64,000 nt of DNA from Marisa cornuarietis (GCA_004794655.1 SMMW01000622.1:12838501-12902500), one strand, 5' to 3'; shown: positions 39,907-52,990, counted from the stretch's first letter. The notes: generated from the letters alone by a model not told the origin. A program made the numbers and translations.

Positions 39907-41122
39907 TATGAACACTTTAAATATAGAAACATCTATGATAAACATATGAAGTAATTTATAATGTATTTATGAAGTAAAAGAAACATTACAGGAAAAGTGC
40001 CTTGCGTTACTCGAAGCTGGGTGGCACGTGACCCCATCAGCCTTGCCTGCCGGACCGAAAATTAACCGATGCCAAAAAAAAAAAAAAAAAAAACTAAAAT
40101 AGCCTTATCACTCGGTTCATTAAAGACAATTTATTAAGGCCACACAACTCAACGCACCACTCTCTTCTGTTCAATCCGCTTAGCTCCTCTCCCTTCTGTT
40201 CAATGGGATCATACTCGATAGCTCTGTTTAAGCACATTGACACGGCTGAAATTTTTTAGTTAAACCTCCTTCCGTCGCTGGCGGAACTGGTGTAGAAACA
40301 CCTGAACAGTTTACATGGCATACTACGGCCCTTTAGCGCGTTTTACGCATGCTCAGTATACGGCGAACAGGTTCAGTCTGCTCATGCTTCATTCCCGTTG
40401 AGTAAGTTCGTGTCCGTCAGACTCATGCCTAATCGTCTGACGCCCCAGTCTCCTGAATATTCTGAACCACAACGTCACCTTCAATGCATCGATACCTCCT
40501 GTACTTGCGCACGTGGATAGACCGACGCGAACTGACAATTGGAAACAAACCAAAAAGAAAATGAAAAAAACACAAACAAACAAAAACAAAGAAAAAAACT
40601 AAACTCCCAAGTATCCTCCTCCCTACTTCAACCTCATACAAAATGGCTCCGTTATCGCATTTCTCCTTGATGCTATGTCTTAAAAAATATCAGGACGACG
40701 GTTTCGACAAAAAGATGAAAGGAAAAAAGGGCGGAGGGGCAAGGAAATGTTGGAGCAGGAGTCTGGCTGTCAAAGAGCACTTCCCATTTCCCCGTTCCCC
40801 TGCACAAGCCTTTCACTCCGTGCTTGACAGCTGATGGATGAATATCAAGACAAACAGCCAACGACTTCTCCGATGGCTTTAAATAATCTACTTTTAACAG
40901 AATCGTAAAACATCTTTTTATTTAACGTTTGAATTTTTGACACATGCCAGCTGAAGAGCGCATTTTCGCAACCCCTTATGCATGTTGCACGAGCGACTAC
41001 GTAAGTACACGATCAGCCTGTCTTGCGAATAAGGCTGCAATACCCAGGGTGTGGTGAAAAGGATGCAGCTGACTCCCCCCCCCTCCTCTCAATCTCTCGA
41101 CAGGAAAGTGTCACTATAAACA

Positions 41123-41618
41123 GTTATAAACAGATTCTGGTACGCAGAGATAATATAAATATATTCTGTAAATTTCAGCGCGTAAAACACAGTGGTTTAT
41201 TTATTATCTCATTTCAAAGTTGGCACCAACTCTTGCAAAATCTCGTTACCGCGCGAATAACGTGATGTCACAGCCAGTGGCGTCCACGTCTGTGTCTCGG
41301 TAAACGTATAACGGCTAGAAGATGGAGCATTACATCAGGATCATCAGACGATCTTTATTTATCGTGCTCTAGTAGCGAAGACGAGTGCGAAACACTGCTC
41401 TCTAGCCTTGAAAGTATTAAACCTTACATGTTTGAACCTGAGGATTGTGAAGGTTTGAAACCCCAAACACAATATTCTCTGGGAGCAGACGACAAAGAAC
41501 GATTTCACAATACCAGATGATAAGTATCGTTGCAAGCTGCATGTGACAATTACAATTTATGTTTGTCCCTTAACCTACGTACTGTCAAAAAAAAAAATGT
41601 GTGAAAATTTACCACTAG
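41123..41618 (+). mobile_element. Repeat copy B: 5' end of a transposon-associated gene
   Basis: This plus-strand segment matches copy A (18893-19402, minus). The match starts at TTATAAACAGATTCTGGTA and runs through the CGCGCGAATAACGTG stretch into the coding part, then to GTGAAAATTTACCA. The translation contains SGSSDDLYLSCSSSEDECET, then IKPYMFEPEDCEGLKPQ. The position matching copy A's start codon is CTCG, so the start is lost, and two stops follow at the end of the frame. Copy B keeps PYMFEP intact, which copy A lost by a two-base insertion. Each copy is therefore broken in a different way. Confidence 0.6.
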
Positions 41619-42439
41619 CACTGATTTGAATAGTTGCTCATATATATAGTTGTTAGTGTAAATAAATGTGAGCAAAAGAGAGATCATCCGCAAAAATTAA
41701 ACAAAAATGGAAAAGCAAGAATAAATTTTTGAAAAAGTACTTGCATATATTCCTTATCATTTACGTGTACACGTTACTACATTACTAATTACATATTGTG
41801 TCGCCGGTCAAAACTATAATACTGTAGCTTGAAAAGTTGAAGTACATTTATCGAGAAGATTTCAGGTGTTCGTGCAGTTACTCTATGTATTTGGACGAGA
41901 AAAAACATGCTTCTGTAAGTACAGCAGGGACGGACACTGGAGGAAGACCCTCTTTCCCACTTAAACGTATGCGTGACTGGGTAAAAGTTCAGGAGCGAAG
42001 TGGTGTTCACATTCCACAGAGTACTGTGTAGGCGCGGTGAAGTCAGCTCTACACACACGAACGAAGTTGATCCATTGTCTTCTCAACGACGAATCCTTTA
42101 GGAACGAATGCACACTTCGAGTTTCGTTATTTAGTGGGCAACTTGTATCACCCATTCTGTGGTCAGCCATATTTCCCCGGAAATGAAGTCACACACGGCT
42201 TCGGGCCAAATGGATGTTTGAACAGGCGAGGAAATCGTTTTGATTTGATTTCTCGAGATTTGTGTTTCTCCTTGCGAATTTCGTGTTCGAGGCATTAATA
42301 AGTTGATATGAAACGAGTCTTTTGAGCATGTGTCACAAAATCGGGTAGGTCTTTAATGAACACGGGAACTGAACAAAAGAGAGAGCTTCGTGCCGATAGT
42401 TTACAAACCATTTTCCATGCAGGCTCTAGCCTAGACACT

Positions 42440-44080
42440 GCCTACCAGTAGGCAATCCTGTCACGAGGGGCCGCGGACTTCAGTGAGCTTTGCAAGGCTG
42501 GCTGGAGGTAGTTTTACGTCTGCGAGGCTTCAACGCGCGGGCGACCTCCGACCCCAGCAAGTATGCCTTGACGGCACTTCCGGTCTGCCTTCGGCTGCAG
42601 ATGGAGACGAGCGAGCCGTCGCCTTGCGCCGAAGCCAATGTGGGTGTAATCTCTTAGCGTTGCACCTAATGCATCGCTACCTGTCGTCCACGTCGAAGTT
42701 TTCACCTCAACCTGGGAAAGGTGGAGAGAACTGGGAGGTGACAAAGATAAAGAGATGGGGGAGAGGGGATGGTGTAATGGCACATTTGTTAACATGCCGG
42801 CGTCGTCGCGTGTTTGTTACGAGAAGAGAGAGAAAAAAAAACAAGCTAGCCGACACCCTGTCAGTGTGACTGGGCAACACGACATTCAAGAAACATTTTT
42901 TTTAACTCCTAATGATCACGCACTCGGAAACACTTCTATGTGGTCCAATAGTCTTAGGGAGCGGGTCAACAGCCAAAGAAGGTTACGCGGTGGAAGTGGG
43001 TGGGGGAAGGGTGGATAAGAGAGGCTACAGAGCAAAGGACCACGGACATACGCGTCCTCACGATCGCTATATTCCGTTCTTCCCGTGTGGTCAAGCCGTA
43101 TCTGTGACCACCGTGTTGTCTAGCAACAGCAGCGCTTATCGGGGCAACGGAGGAGCGTGCGTGTGCGTGTTGGGGGGGGGGAGGAGAGCACATGCGTGGC
43201 TGCCATGTAATGACGTCATTTGGTTATCGGATCCAAGACGTTCTGACTTGCAGAGTCCTCCCGGAGACCCACCCTGCCTCTCCACCCCCAACCCCAACGA
43301 CCACACTCAGGCACGTGACAGCGCTGTGTGAGGTCTCTTGTTCAAGACGCGCACGCGTGAAAAACCCTCTCGACGCAAAATCCCCTCCCTCCGCACTCGC
43401 ACGTACGCACCCACACACGTAGGCATTGGCTGGGCCTAAACACTCCTACTGTAGGTCAGTGATACTCCTCGATACTCCTTTCTTATATCCGCCTTCACGC
43501 ACACGCACGTAGGCGAACGCACGTGCACATATGCACGCAGGCGCTCCCCAGCTCTGCATGCGTGGGGCTTAGCCTCATTTCCAAGCGATTCGTTAGGCTC
43601 CCTCACTCGTGTCCGACAGCGCTCGGCATCTCGCTGCATCGCGCGCAGACCTCCGCAGCAAGTCCACATCGATCGCTGCACAGCCGCATGCCAGCCCAAT
43701 CTTCTCCCTCAAACCACCCCCTCCCCTTCCCCCCGCACACTCAACTAACCCCATCCTGCCGGTTCTTTCTTCCCACCTCCATGCTCTCCTTTTTGTCCCT
43801 CCACGTGTCGACGACACAAATCTTCGCGCGACACGACGATGCACGTCGTCAATATGTCGTCTTCTAACGATCAGCGGGAAGACTGGCGGATGGGTGGATG
43901 GGTGGGTGGTAATCGGGGGGGGGGTGTGTTCACACGTGCCAGTCGCTTACGATACTGTAACGCTGGTGGCGGTGGTTAGCTGTGCTGTTTGTGATGTGGG
44001 GTTGTAATTGTCGCTATCGGTTTACATCAAGTACGCCTTCTCTCTCTTCCCTCCTCCCCCTACTCCTCACCTCACCATCC
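42440..44080. other. CpG-rich intronic DNA
   Basis: This stretch has high GC and many CpG and ACGCGT-type words, with G runs at 43172-43181 and 43914-43923. Open frames up to 139 codons occur on both strands and look compositional. No protein family was recognised. Confidence 0.35.
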
Positions 44081-44088
44081 CATGGGCA

Positions 44089-44310
44089 GTCCGGTGGTGC
44101 AACGTTTAGCGTGTCACCAATATAGTGAGGACTGGCAGTCCTAGGTTCAGATCTCGTCTCAGGCACCCGACTCTTTCTCTGCGTGTTGCAACTGTTTCCG
44201 TGGCCGGCTGGCGACATTTTTTTCTGCAAAGGCGTTTACAGAAGGAACGAACTTCGGGTCCATTCGGTACTGTCCGGCAGATTCCGAGCGCAATTCGGGT
44301 CGTCAGCCTC
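44089..44310 (+). mobile_element. SINE-like repeat (GGTGCAACGTTTAGCG family)
   Basis: A tRNA-like head contains GGTGGTGCAACGTTTAGCG (box A region) and CCTAGGTTCAGATCTCGTC (box B region). The same head, with small changes, appears at 46713-46860, 46868-47036 and 56084-56254. Bases 44202-44291 (TTCTGCAAAGGCGTTTACAG and following) recur inverted at 45351-45429, so this copy has a distinct tail shared with that locus. Confidence 0.6.
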
Positions 44311-45077
44311 TCTTTCATCCTCCAGTGAAAATGGCGGCCGTTGTAAATAGTGATGAAGTGATCGACTGCATGTAAATTAAAAGGCTTTCCTTTTTTCTGT
44401 TTTTCTTTGATTGTCTAGTTTGCTTTAAATGCTAAAAATTTCTACCATTCTCATTCTCCTCCCATCTCAAACACATGCACATCCATCTAATCTAATGTCC
44501 CATGGTTTGGTTTTGTTATTTACTTCTGGTGAAGAAATGACAAATTCTCCAATAGTCCTAACACACACACACACACAGCATTTCACGTTGTTAGCCACGT
44601 TTGTTATTTCACTTTGAAGAAACAGTTTCAATGACCAAAACTAAAGTCTGAAGCTACATTTCACTGTGAAAAAGTACGTTATACAGGTTTCTGCCATAAA
44701 ATAAAGGAATAATGCTAAGTGATCATTCAAGAAAATAACGGTCCAACATTTATTAATTGCACTGGGATAAAATGACAAAAAATTTACTTGCAATCATGCT
44801 GTGCTGTAAATGTTACTTCAACTAGGTAAGTTAGTCATCAGTCAAAATGAAATGTCAAAAAAACCTAAAAAGAAAAACAATGATTATTTCTGGAACATGT
44901 GGAAACCGAACCTCCCCTTTCGGATCTTTCCGCACTACACCTCAGCTTTAAGTACTTCTGCTGAAGCGGCCCCCAGTTAATTACAAAATCAAATCTATAT
45001 TGCCAATGGCTGTGCATTTTTCTTGTATTTCGGTATGTTTATTTTGCTTAAAGATCAATAAAAATGCGACTGCCTGA

Positions 45078-45340
45078 GACTTCAAACGTTTCACGCAGTT
45101 TTACTAAGCTATTGATAAATGAAATACTTTCGTGAAATTCATCGATGGGAAGACTCGAAGCGACAAGTCGCATCTTCGAATCCCAACTGTTGCGGCTTGT
45201 ATGTCAAACAAACACAGAGACTGCAAATATTTCAAGTATTTTACTAAAATGTTGATTTAAAAAATGGCTTTCTTAAAATTCATCTGAAGAATCGAAGCGA
45301 AATGTTGCATTTCTGAATCCCAACTGTTTGCATGCAGAAG
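45078..45340. repeat. Two-copy tandem repeat, unit about 141 bases
   Basis: GACTTCAAACGTTTCACGCA at 45078 is repeated as GACTGCAAATATTTCAAGTA at 45219. Both are followed by TTTTACTAA, a GAAATTCATC-type stretch, GAAGCGA and GAATCCCAACTGTT in the same order. The copies differ at many positions. Confidence 0.65.
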
Positions 45341-45350
45341 TAGGGCGGAT

Positions 45351-45429
45351 ACAGCACTCGGAATCCGCCGAACGGGCCCGAAATTCGTTCCTTCTGTAAA
45401 CACCTTTGCAGAAAAAAATTTCGCGGCCG
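45351..45429 (-). repeat. Inverted copy of the tail at 44202-44291
   Basis: The minus strand reads TTTTTCTGCAAAGGTGTTTA, then CAGAAGGAACGAATTTCGGG and GCGGATTCCGAGTGC. This matches the plus strand at 44217-44291 with few changes. It adjoins the two-copy tandem repeat. Confidence 0.7.
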
Positions 45430-46712
45430 GTTGCTTTGTGGTGATACGCATGCCTTAGCTTATCTCAGCGTAAATAAAACACTAATTTCTCTTATCCCAC
45501 CCTCGCCAGCCTCCCCCAACATCTTTAAGACTCGTGAGCGACGACTGAAGCGATGTCATGCTTGCCCGACCCCTCCTCCCAACATCTCTTCCAGCACCTG
45601 TCCACCCCACACTCTCACCTTTGTCACCCCCAGCCCTTCAACCTCCCCCCACACTCGTCTGCTCTGTTCAGCTGGCACGGGGTGTCGTCTGGCGTGCAAC
45701 ACTGACCGCCATGTCAAGTGCTTCCGACTCGGGGTCTGCTAGCACAAGGCTAATCGATGTTCACTCAATCGCCAAAATTTCTCTGATATCGTATCGTATG
45801 GTGTTTGTTTTTTTTTTAAATACGCGTTGTCTCCCTTTCTGCGTGACACTGTAAAATTTACACCCTTCGACCTGCTCCATAAAGCTTTACTTCTTTTTTT
45901 TCAAACTGCTGCTCTACACAGGAAGTGTTTGCGTTGCTAAGATGTCACTAAAATAATAGTGGTAGTAGTTTTCATTACTAGCAGCTTTTCCCGGGGTTGA
46001 TTACTTGTCATCATCATATTAGAGTCAAGTTCGTTCACACGAGGCGTCGGTGTAGCGAAACAGTGAAACCATTTTGTACTTTTGATTATCCCTTCACTAA
46101 GGTGTAGGTGACAGCTCATGTTCAGCAATGGGTGTTGGGGGAAGTAACATCAACACGCGAATCACTCGCTCGTAGTTCCCTTCACCTCCTCTATCCCTCC
46201 ATTGGTACCGTCTCGAAACCCGTTACCCACTACGTGGCAGAGGTACTCCCAAATTTCTTCTGCGTTGTAATTTTTCCCCCTCGAAGCCACCGGTTACCTT
46301 AGGAGAAAATTCAACATGCCTCTCGACAAAATACACCAACTAAATTCTGTGAAAGGGGGTATAGCCGACAGAAATATTCCTTGCTTAATATGAGGAGGAT
46401 CAGAGCAGTGGAGTTAAATTGCACAGGTCGTAAGGGCCGCCACAAATACAACCCGTCGTGCACTGCTTTACTTTCAGGACTGACAATGATTTATTCAATA
46501 TGGTGCTCTTCTCATAAAAAGGATGAAGGTCTTCCCTGCGGCAAGGGAGGGGGGTTCGTTAAGTAAGGATCTGTGGTCATCGATTCTAAGTTAAACATAG
46601 TGTGTGGTTCGACAAGAAACCGACCGCCACTCTAAAAAAGTATATCAGCGTATCTTGTAGCGATAAAGCGAGAGCAAATCATTATCTCGGGGGTAAAGGG
46701 GAGGGGGGTTGG

Positions 46713-46860
46713 TTTTACGCCGTCAGCAACTAAGGCTACATCACAGCAAAACAGCCAGCCCTATAAACAAATGCCATATGCAGAGAAAAAAGACAGCCTG
46801 CCCGAGACGAGATCTGCACCCAGGACAGCGAATTCTCATTGAATTGGTGACGAAGTGATC
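46713..46860 (-). mobile_element. SINE-like repeat copy
   Basis: On the minus strand it contains CTGGGTGCAGATCTCGTCTC and ends in GATGTAGCCTTAGTTGCTGA and CGGCGTAAAACC. It shares the order of motifs with the neighbouring copy at 46868-47036 and the one at 56084-56254. The head is partly degraded. Confidence 0.65.
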
Positions 46861-46867
46861 ATTGGCA

Positions 46868-47036
46868 TTTTACGCCGAGCGAGCAACTAAGGCTATATCA
46901 CGGCAAAGGAGTCAGCCCTGTCAACAGATGCCGCATGCTGTGAAGGAAAAGCGTGGCCGAGACGGAGATCTGAACCCAGGGCGGTCAATCCTCGTTGTAA
47001 TGGTGACGCGCTAGCCGTTGCGCCACTGGACTGTCG
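46868..47036 (-). mobile_element. SINE-like repeat copy, tandem with the previous one
   Basis: On the minus strand the head reads AGTGGCGCAACGGCTAGCGC and then CTGGGTTCAGATCTCCGTCT. The body ends TGATATAGCCTTAGTTGCTC and CGGCGTAAAATGCC. It lies about 8 bases from the copy at 46713-46860 in the same orientation. The head resembles a tRNA, but no complete cloverleaf is present. Confidence 0.7.
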
Positions 47037-48824
47037 GGGGGAACTGGGAACGGTCAACAGCAGGCTTCTTGTCTCCATAGTTACAAATTAGTGTCCATGG
47101 GCCAGTTACACAGAACATTTCTAATTTTAGACACTTTCAGGCGTAAATTAGATAATCCGTTTTATAGAACACAGTGCACAACACAATTTTATAGCATTTT
47201 AACGAAAATTGTTTAAAATAAGATACAAACTGCTTAGGCCAGACTTTCATTCGTGTCGGCGCAATTTTTCGTAATCGCTTGTGCAACGCATTTGAATGGC
47301 ATAGGATCAATTTCTAAATGTTTCCAAATTTGCTTCTTCATGACAGTTTTAAGTTTAAAATAGCCCTAGACCCCGCTTTGGTTCTTATATCCCAGGGCAT
47401 CGTTGTCACTGCAGTAAAGCAACATCCGCGGAGTGTGGACACTGCTTCGTAAAACCACAGAGTCCAGACGCTTGCTCCTGATTGCTAACCACTTATCTGC
47501 CCTTCTTAACTACGGCCCTAGGACTCCAATCGTGGACTGTATTGCTGACCACGCAGTCGCTCTACATACGAGTGAGTGCACGACAGTCAAGGGCCATCAG
47601 AACACGCGGTCAAGCTTTTCCATTCACGTCACGGACTCTCGTCGCCACCTATCCTTTCTCCCATCTTCAACTGGTGTTCCATCGCTTGGAGATCGACTTT
47701 AAGGTTCGAATTCAACAACCTATACCTCCCCTACTCTCCACACACCCACACACACTTGTTCTTTTCATTTGTTTTTATTTTATTTTTTCACGAAGTGAAC
47801 GGGAGATATTTGAGGGCCTGAGCTGGAAAGTGTCGAGCGGGGAGCATCATTATTATACATACTGCTCTCCAAACATGCTTCTAAGCTGGAAACTGCCGAC
47901 ATCTGTCCTCCACAGACATAACAACAGGCATGGTGAGAGGTGCCTAAAACTTCCACATTACATGTTCAAATAAATAAACGGCATACTATTAGTGACAAGA
48001 CAACAAACTCAGGAAACAGTTATTCCTCTGTAAAATAAGAAAATCGATACATTTATCTTTATACAAACAAACCCAACTTACGTTCTGATCAAAAGAATTT
48101 TTTTTCACGGGGGTGGTGGGGGTCGCTAACATTTTGGTTTACTGAGAATTATGACGCCTTCTATTTAGAACAAAAGACTAAAACTGGGGGCTGTTTGAGG
48201 GCCGAGTGAGGAATCGAACTTCCACCAAGGGTCACCTCTCAAGGTAACGTATGTGACGGTGGCCGCGCCGCCCTATGATGATAAACTCTCGTGGACTGGC
48301 TGGGAGGATGGGTGGGGGGACGTGCTACTAATGACACCTGCAGTAGAGAGAGAAAGTAAGATAGCGGAAGGATCACATGGAGAACAATAAACGAGAAAGT
48401 CAGAAATGGTTAGAATGGAAGAAGATGGAGATAATGAAGCCTTTATAACATTTGCATACACATGCACGAGTGCACACGCACCCATATAAAGCGAGACATA
48501 GAAGAGAGAGCGAGACATAGAAGAGTGAGCGAGACATAGAAGAGAGACATAGAAGAGTGAGCGAGACATAAATTGTCACACATAGCGAGCAAACTTTGCA
48601 ACTTTGGCAACATTTTAGAGTTCAACTGGAGCATAAAAAAGACGCAGAAATCTCGAGCACCACGGCGAGGACTGGGCTGCGATGTTGATGGTGGCGCCAA
48701 CTCGCGACAGAATCTGACGGCGATGCCAACCCGTGACGTCATGACGTCTCCAACCACCGCGTGCGCAATATCTTCATCAAAGCTGCACCATTAATAAATA
48801 AATAAATAATGTAAGTTTACTAAC

Positions 48825-48875
48825 CTGCAGTTTGGAGGGGGTTCGAGTGTAATTTCTGCCAGTTCCTTCTGGATC
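48825..48875 (-). CDS. UBE2E: UBE2E-class ubiquitin-conjugating enzyme, 51-base exon
   Basis: This micro-exon lies between a TTTGTCTGTGGGCAG acceptor and a CAG/GTTAGT donor on the minus strand. Its first G completes a codon from the missing upstream exon; AGG or CGG would give the conserved arginine. It then encodes IQKELAEITLEPPPNC and two bases of a serine codon completed at 31083. RIQKELAEI is the first helix of the E2 core, where E1 and E3 bind. In this family a serine- and lysine-rich N-terminal tail of about 45 residues precedes it. No exon encoding that tail was recognised up to base 64000, so it is either beyond the window or too diverged to see. Confidence 0.93.
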
Positions 48876-49427
48876 CTGCCCACAGACAAATGTAGAGTTT
48901 GCGTAAGACATAGTACAGTCTGCGAACTAGAACCAACCTTTCCCCTCCCCAACCCTATCACCAGCATCGACTTAACCAGCCCCCCCCCACCCACCCACCT
49001 GCTGGTGCCAAGCCACGGTGCTCCTGCCTGTCACGCACGAATAAAAAGTCCTCCAAGCGGCCGCCAGCGAATTAATTTTTCCCAAAGAAAAGTTATATAG
49101 GGACTTTACCTGAGCATTCTGCTGTGATTTTATCTCAAACCCACATAGATTTGCAAACACACATTGCCTTGTTTTGGGTTGTCGTCTGCTCGATGTGAAG
49201 ACTCCACATACGGCAGTTTGTGGCACAAATAAGCAGCTTTAAGTATTACAAAAAATATCATTTAAAAAAAACCATTACATTACATACTATAGGCTGTATA
49301 ACATACTGCGAAAATTTAAGGCGATTTATGACAGCGATAAAAAGGCTTTAGGAACATCCAAAACACCTCGTTCCTGTTTCTAAACATTACATTAGTAAAT
49401 GAGCTGCACAAAATACATCTGCACGAT

Positions 49428-49770
49428 ATGAGCAAATGTGCACCTGTACATTTCTCTCTTCTCTGGCTGCCAGTCGTGGACCGTGTAGCCTACAAACTTT
49501 CCACTTTGACCAACTCTGCCGTTTGTGGCACTGGTCCTCGGTACCTCTCCGAACTCAGTCCCATCTATACACCCGCACTTCTTCACTCATCTTCTGCGAA
49601 TCCCACTAAGACAAAGACGTATGGACAGAGGTTTTTCTCCTACCAAGCCCCATGAACTTGGAACGGATTACTCCTCAGCATTCGACACTCTGATTCTTTT
49701 ACCACCTTTAAGTCTAAACTCTATCAGCATTTTTCACAACGAAGACTTCAACTGAGTTACTGGGAAAGGA
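49428..49770 (+). mobile_element. LINE C-terminal fragment
   Basis: The translation reads LLWLPVVDRVAYKLSTLTNS, then GTGPRYLSELSPIYTP, then TYGQRFFSYQAP, a stop, and TWNGLLLSIRHSDSFTTFKS. This is the characteristic end of a common invertebrate LINE reverse transcriptase protein. The stop inside and the missing upstream part show it is a dead 5'-truncated copy. Confidence 0.85.
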
Positions 49771-50389
49771 ACCCTACTGAAAACCTATTACAGGTGTCGG
49801 CACAACAATTTACCAAGAAGTAAAACAGCAGATGAGAAGCCAAACTCCAAAAGCACATATTACCTCAAATGACCTTGACAGTAGCAACTACCATGTAAGT
49901 TCTATCTTGCAGTATCAATCTTACGTGTGTGTGTGTGTGTGCGCCTCCGCAGCTTCAGAGGGGGTAGAGAAAGCCGTAAGCAGGTGCTTGCGAGTCTGAC
50001 ACGCGTCGCTGCTTCCCAGCCCCCTTTCCGCCTACTCCTCCCTGCACACTCCTCCAGTTCTCAGGCTGGCGGTTACATACTTTTCTACTGAAATGCCGCG
50101 CTTGTGTTCAATGATGTGTGGCAACCTGCAATGGTCTACGAGCGTTTAGTTCATGATGACGATCAAGATCGATGGAACTGTTTTGAGGCGGCAGCGGCGG
50201 CGACGACGACGATGAAGGCGAGATTAATAATAATGATGCTAGTGATCGTTTTGCTTTCAACTTCCAAGAACTTTTTTCTTTTCACTGGGCGACGACTCAT
50301 GTAAGGAACACTGAGCTACACACGTATGATGTACTCAAATCTAACAAACATGTCCACTGGCAGACTAAACAATAGACAAGCTGTTAAAG

Positions 50390-51375
50390 AATTTTCCAAA
50401 CTATTGTTAAATTTGCGGATGACACAAGATTTACGGAACTTATTCCAATAAGACTACTACTACAGACAGGAGATTGATCACTTTGTTAGATGGTGTGATG
50501 ATAATTATTTAAAGAAACAAATGAAATGATTGTTGCTTTTAGGAAAGACGGCGCTGTTTTTAATAAAATACATATTAAAGGAGAAGTAGTAAGCAGTTAC
50601 AAATATTTAGGAATATTATTGATGATTAACTTTCTTGGAAAGCTCGTGTAGATATTGTTATTAAGAAAGTGCACAGCCGCCTGTGATGTCTGAGAAAACT
50701 AGGGCCTTTTAATATGCGCTTAGAACTTCTGCAAATATTTGACGCCTCTGTTGCCTGCAACATCATGACTTCCAGTATAGTGTGATGGGGCGGGAAAACT
50801 GCAAATCAGGCCAGCCACAAATTGAGCAAGAATATTAGAAACGCAGAAGTAGTTGGGAGCAATTGTATGACAAGATTTCTGATCGACAAACTGCAATTTT
50901 ACCCAACATCATGCGCCCATTGCGACAGGAATTTGACATTAGACGCAAAGACAAAAGTGGTAGGTTTAGAGTTCCCAGAGCTAGAACCGCACGTTATCTG
51001 CGCTCATTTAACCCTGCAATATATATATATATATACAATCGACTTATGGATAGTCCTACGAAGATGAATGAAAATGCCCACGCTACTTGCTCCCATTCTG
51101 GAGCGTCCGTTTTTATGAAGACTTTTTAACTGATGTCCTACTCGTCTCTTTGTTTGACTAGTCTAGAGTGGCAATGTGAATACGTACAGATTTTTAATAC
51201 GTGTGAGAGTGCATGTAAGTGTCAGTTCAGATGATTACAAATGGAAAACTCGAAGTGGATGAAGACATTTTCTTTTTAGCCCGTGTTGATGTTTTATGTA
51301 ATGTTCTAATATTACCGTCGGCAGACACAACAATTCCCCGAAAGGATTAATAAAGATGTTTTGTATTTGTGTTAC
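50390..51375 (+). mobile_element. LINE remnant, RT C-terminal half and 3' end
   Basis: Pieces in several frames read RQEIDHFVRWCDDNYL, then a SYKYLGIL-type segment, then IYDKISDRQTAILPNIMRPL with RQEFDIRRKDKSGRFRVPRA. The 3' end has ACAATTCCCCGAAAGGATTA followed by ATAAAGATG, resembling the 3' ends at about 3525 and 13540. Many stops and frameshifts are present. It belongs to the same broad group as the LINE at 3490-5163. Confidence 0.85.
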
Positions 51376-52429
51376 GACAAACTTAAGTCTTTTTTATGTC
51401 TTCGTAAAAAGAGGTCGAGAGGGGATAGATATTTGAAGCTTCTACCTGGCAACAACAGTTCGCTATGCAATAGAAGTTAATGGTTAATGGATACCGATGG
51501 GCTCGTGTAATGAGTCGCACTGTCAACGGAGTTGTGACCTATACACGGGCTTGCTGGTATTTTTGTTCGTACCAAACCCTAAGAAAATTAGAACTGAAGA
51601 ATAGTTAAAAAAATAGCTCACTTGAACTTGTGACATTCGTGTTAACAATCACCGCGTTGAAAAAACAAAGAAAGCAAAACAAGCACGTTGGGGCTCGAAA
51701 GATAGAAGAGAAGGGGAAAAAATACAAAAAAAAACAAAGAAACAAACTCGCGGGCCGGTGTGATGGTAGCTTGCTTGCTTGGTGCTACATCTCAGTAACA
51801 ACAAACACGTGATGCACATTGTTAACAACCGCAATGCTATTTGTGTGAGGTGTGTTTGTTCTGTTTTTCTGTTGTTGTTTTTTTTTTATCATATTCACGA
51901 GTGGACTGCTTGGGTTCACGCGGCAGCATAGCCCCACAACTCCTTGAAGTACAGACTCGTTCTGTTACGCTTACTGCCCGCTGAGGACCGACTGCCGTCA
52001 ACAGCTGCTTGTAGCACCTGACAGTGACCGTTCGATGGCGACATCAAGACAAATTATTACAGTAATCACACTCCTACTACCATCCTCATCTTAAAACCTC
52101 GCCATCTAGAATGCGCACGAATGTGTAAGTCTTTGGTGGAATAATAATAGTCATAACAATTTTAAACACACACACACACACACATACACACATAAACCTG
52201 CCCCTCAGTGAAAGCTTCAAGCGGAATACACTGTTAAAGACGAAAAAATACAAGAAAACGTGAACAGATCAATTTTAATCGAAAAAGATCACTTTGGAAA
52301 TCATTAAAGAAGATATGGAGGAAGAGGGGGAAGACAGGCGCTGCACATCTGCCACGGCCGGTAGTCTGATGACAATAAACAGAAGCTCTATTCTGCATGA
52401 AACGACAAAACCGACCCACGACTATCTGA

Positions 52430-52990
52430 CTACTCAACTATTAATGTTGGTTCAGGCCAACCTTCCTTTTGCATCGTCTGTCAGGAATCTTGGCTTCACT
52501 GTCACTGCTGACAATCTAGCTGCGGAGGTCGGTCGGTCTGTTTACTACAAGTTCTGTAAAAGTAAGGACATTCGCCACGTTTTTCCTCGACAAACTGCTA
52601 ACACTCCTGTTTGTGCGTTCGTTCGATCGAGTCCTTGGTTATATAATTCCTTACTCAAGCGCTGAAAGCAGAAAGCACCGAACTCCGCTGCGCTCAAAGG
52701 AAGGAAACGGGACCATGTCACTCCTCTCCTCCGTTCTCTGCGCGCTGGCTGCCGTTTCATGCCCGCATTCAAGCTGTGCTCTGATTAATTTCTTTGAAAG
52801 GCACTTATCCTGCCTATTTCTCTGAGCTTCTTTTTCCCTTCATCCCACCCAGAAATATTCGCTCTCCGTCTGACCAGCGCACTTTATCTACTCCTGGCAT
52901 CAAAACAATAATCGGCTTTTTTTTTTTTAGAAAAGATCCAGCAACGCAATGAAACGCCCTTTTCTTTTATATCCGCCATTTACCTACCAT
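52430..52990 (+). mobile_element. LINE C-terminal fragment, decayed
   Basis: The open frame 52294-52665 includes SSVRNLGFTVTADNLAAEVG, IRHVFPRQ and VCAFVRSSPWLYNSLL, matching the C-terminal region of the LINE type at 49428. A frame change then gives RDHVTPLLRSLRAG and weak later matches to about 52990. The first 50 codons of the frame, before FASSV, have no match I recognise. Confidence 0.7.

Noticed and set aside
42483..43867. Several frames over 110 codons in GC-rich intronic DNA
   Set aside because: Compositional open frames rich in R, P and S on both strands, with no domain or splice support.
47482..47973. 163-codon plus-strand frame
   Set aside because: I first suspected a LINE C-terminus, but the diagnostic motifs are absent and neighbouring frames are equally open.
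48190..48280. tRNA gene on the minus strand (GTTCGATTCCTC)
   Set aside because: A box B-like sequence exists but there is no box A or cloverleaf; at most an old SINE fragment.
50104..50304. UBE2E N-terminal exon encoded near the GCGGCGGCGACGACG run
   Set aside because: The minus-strand frame gives a serine run, but there is no suitable donor in phase 2 and no lysine-rich tail.
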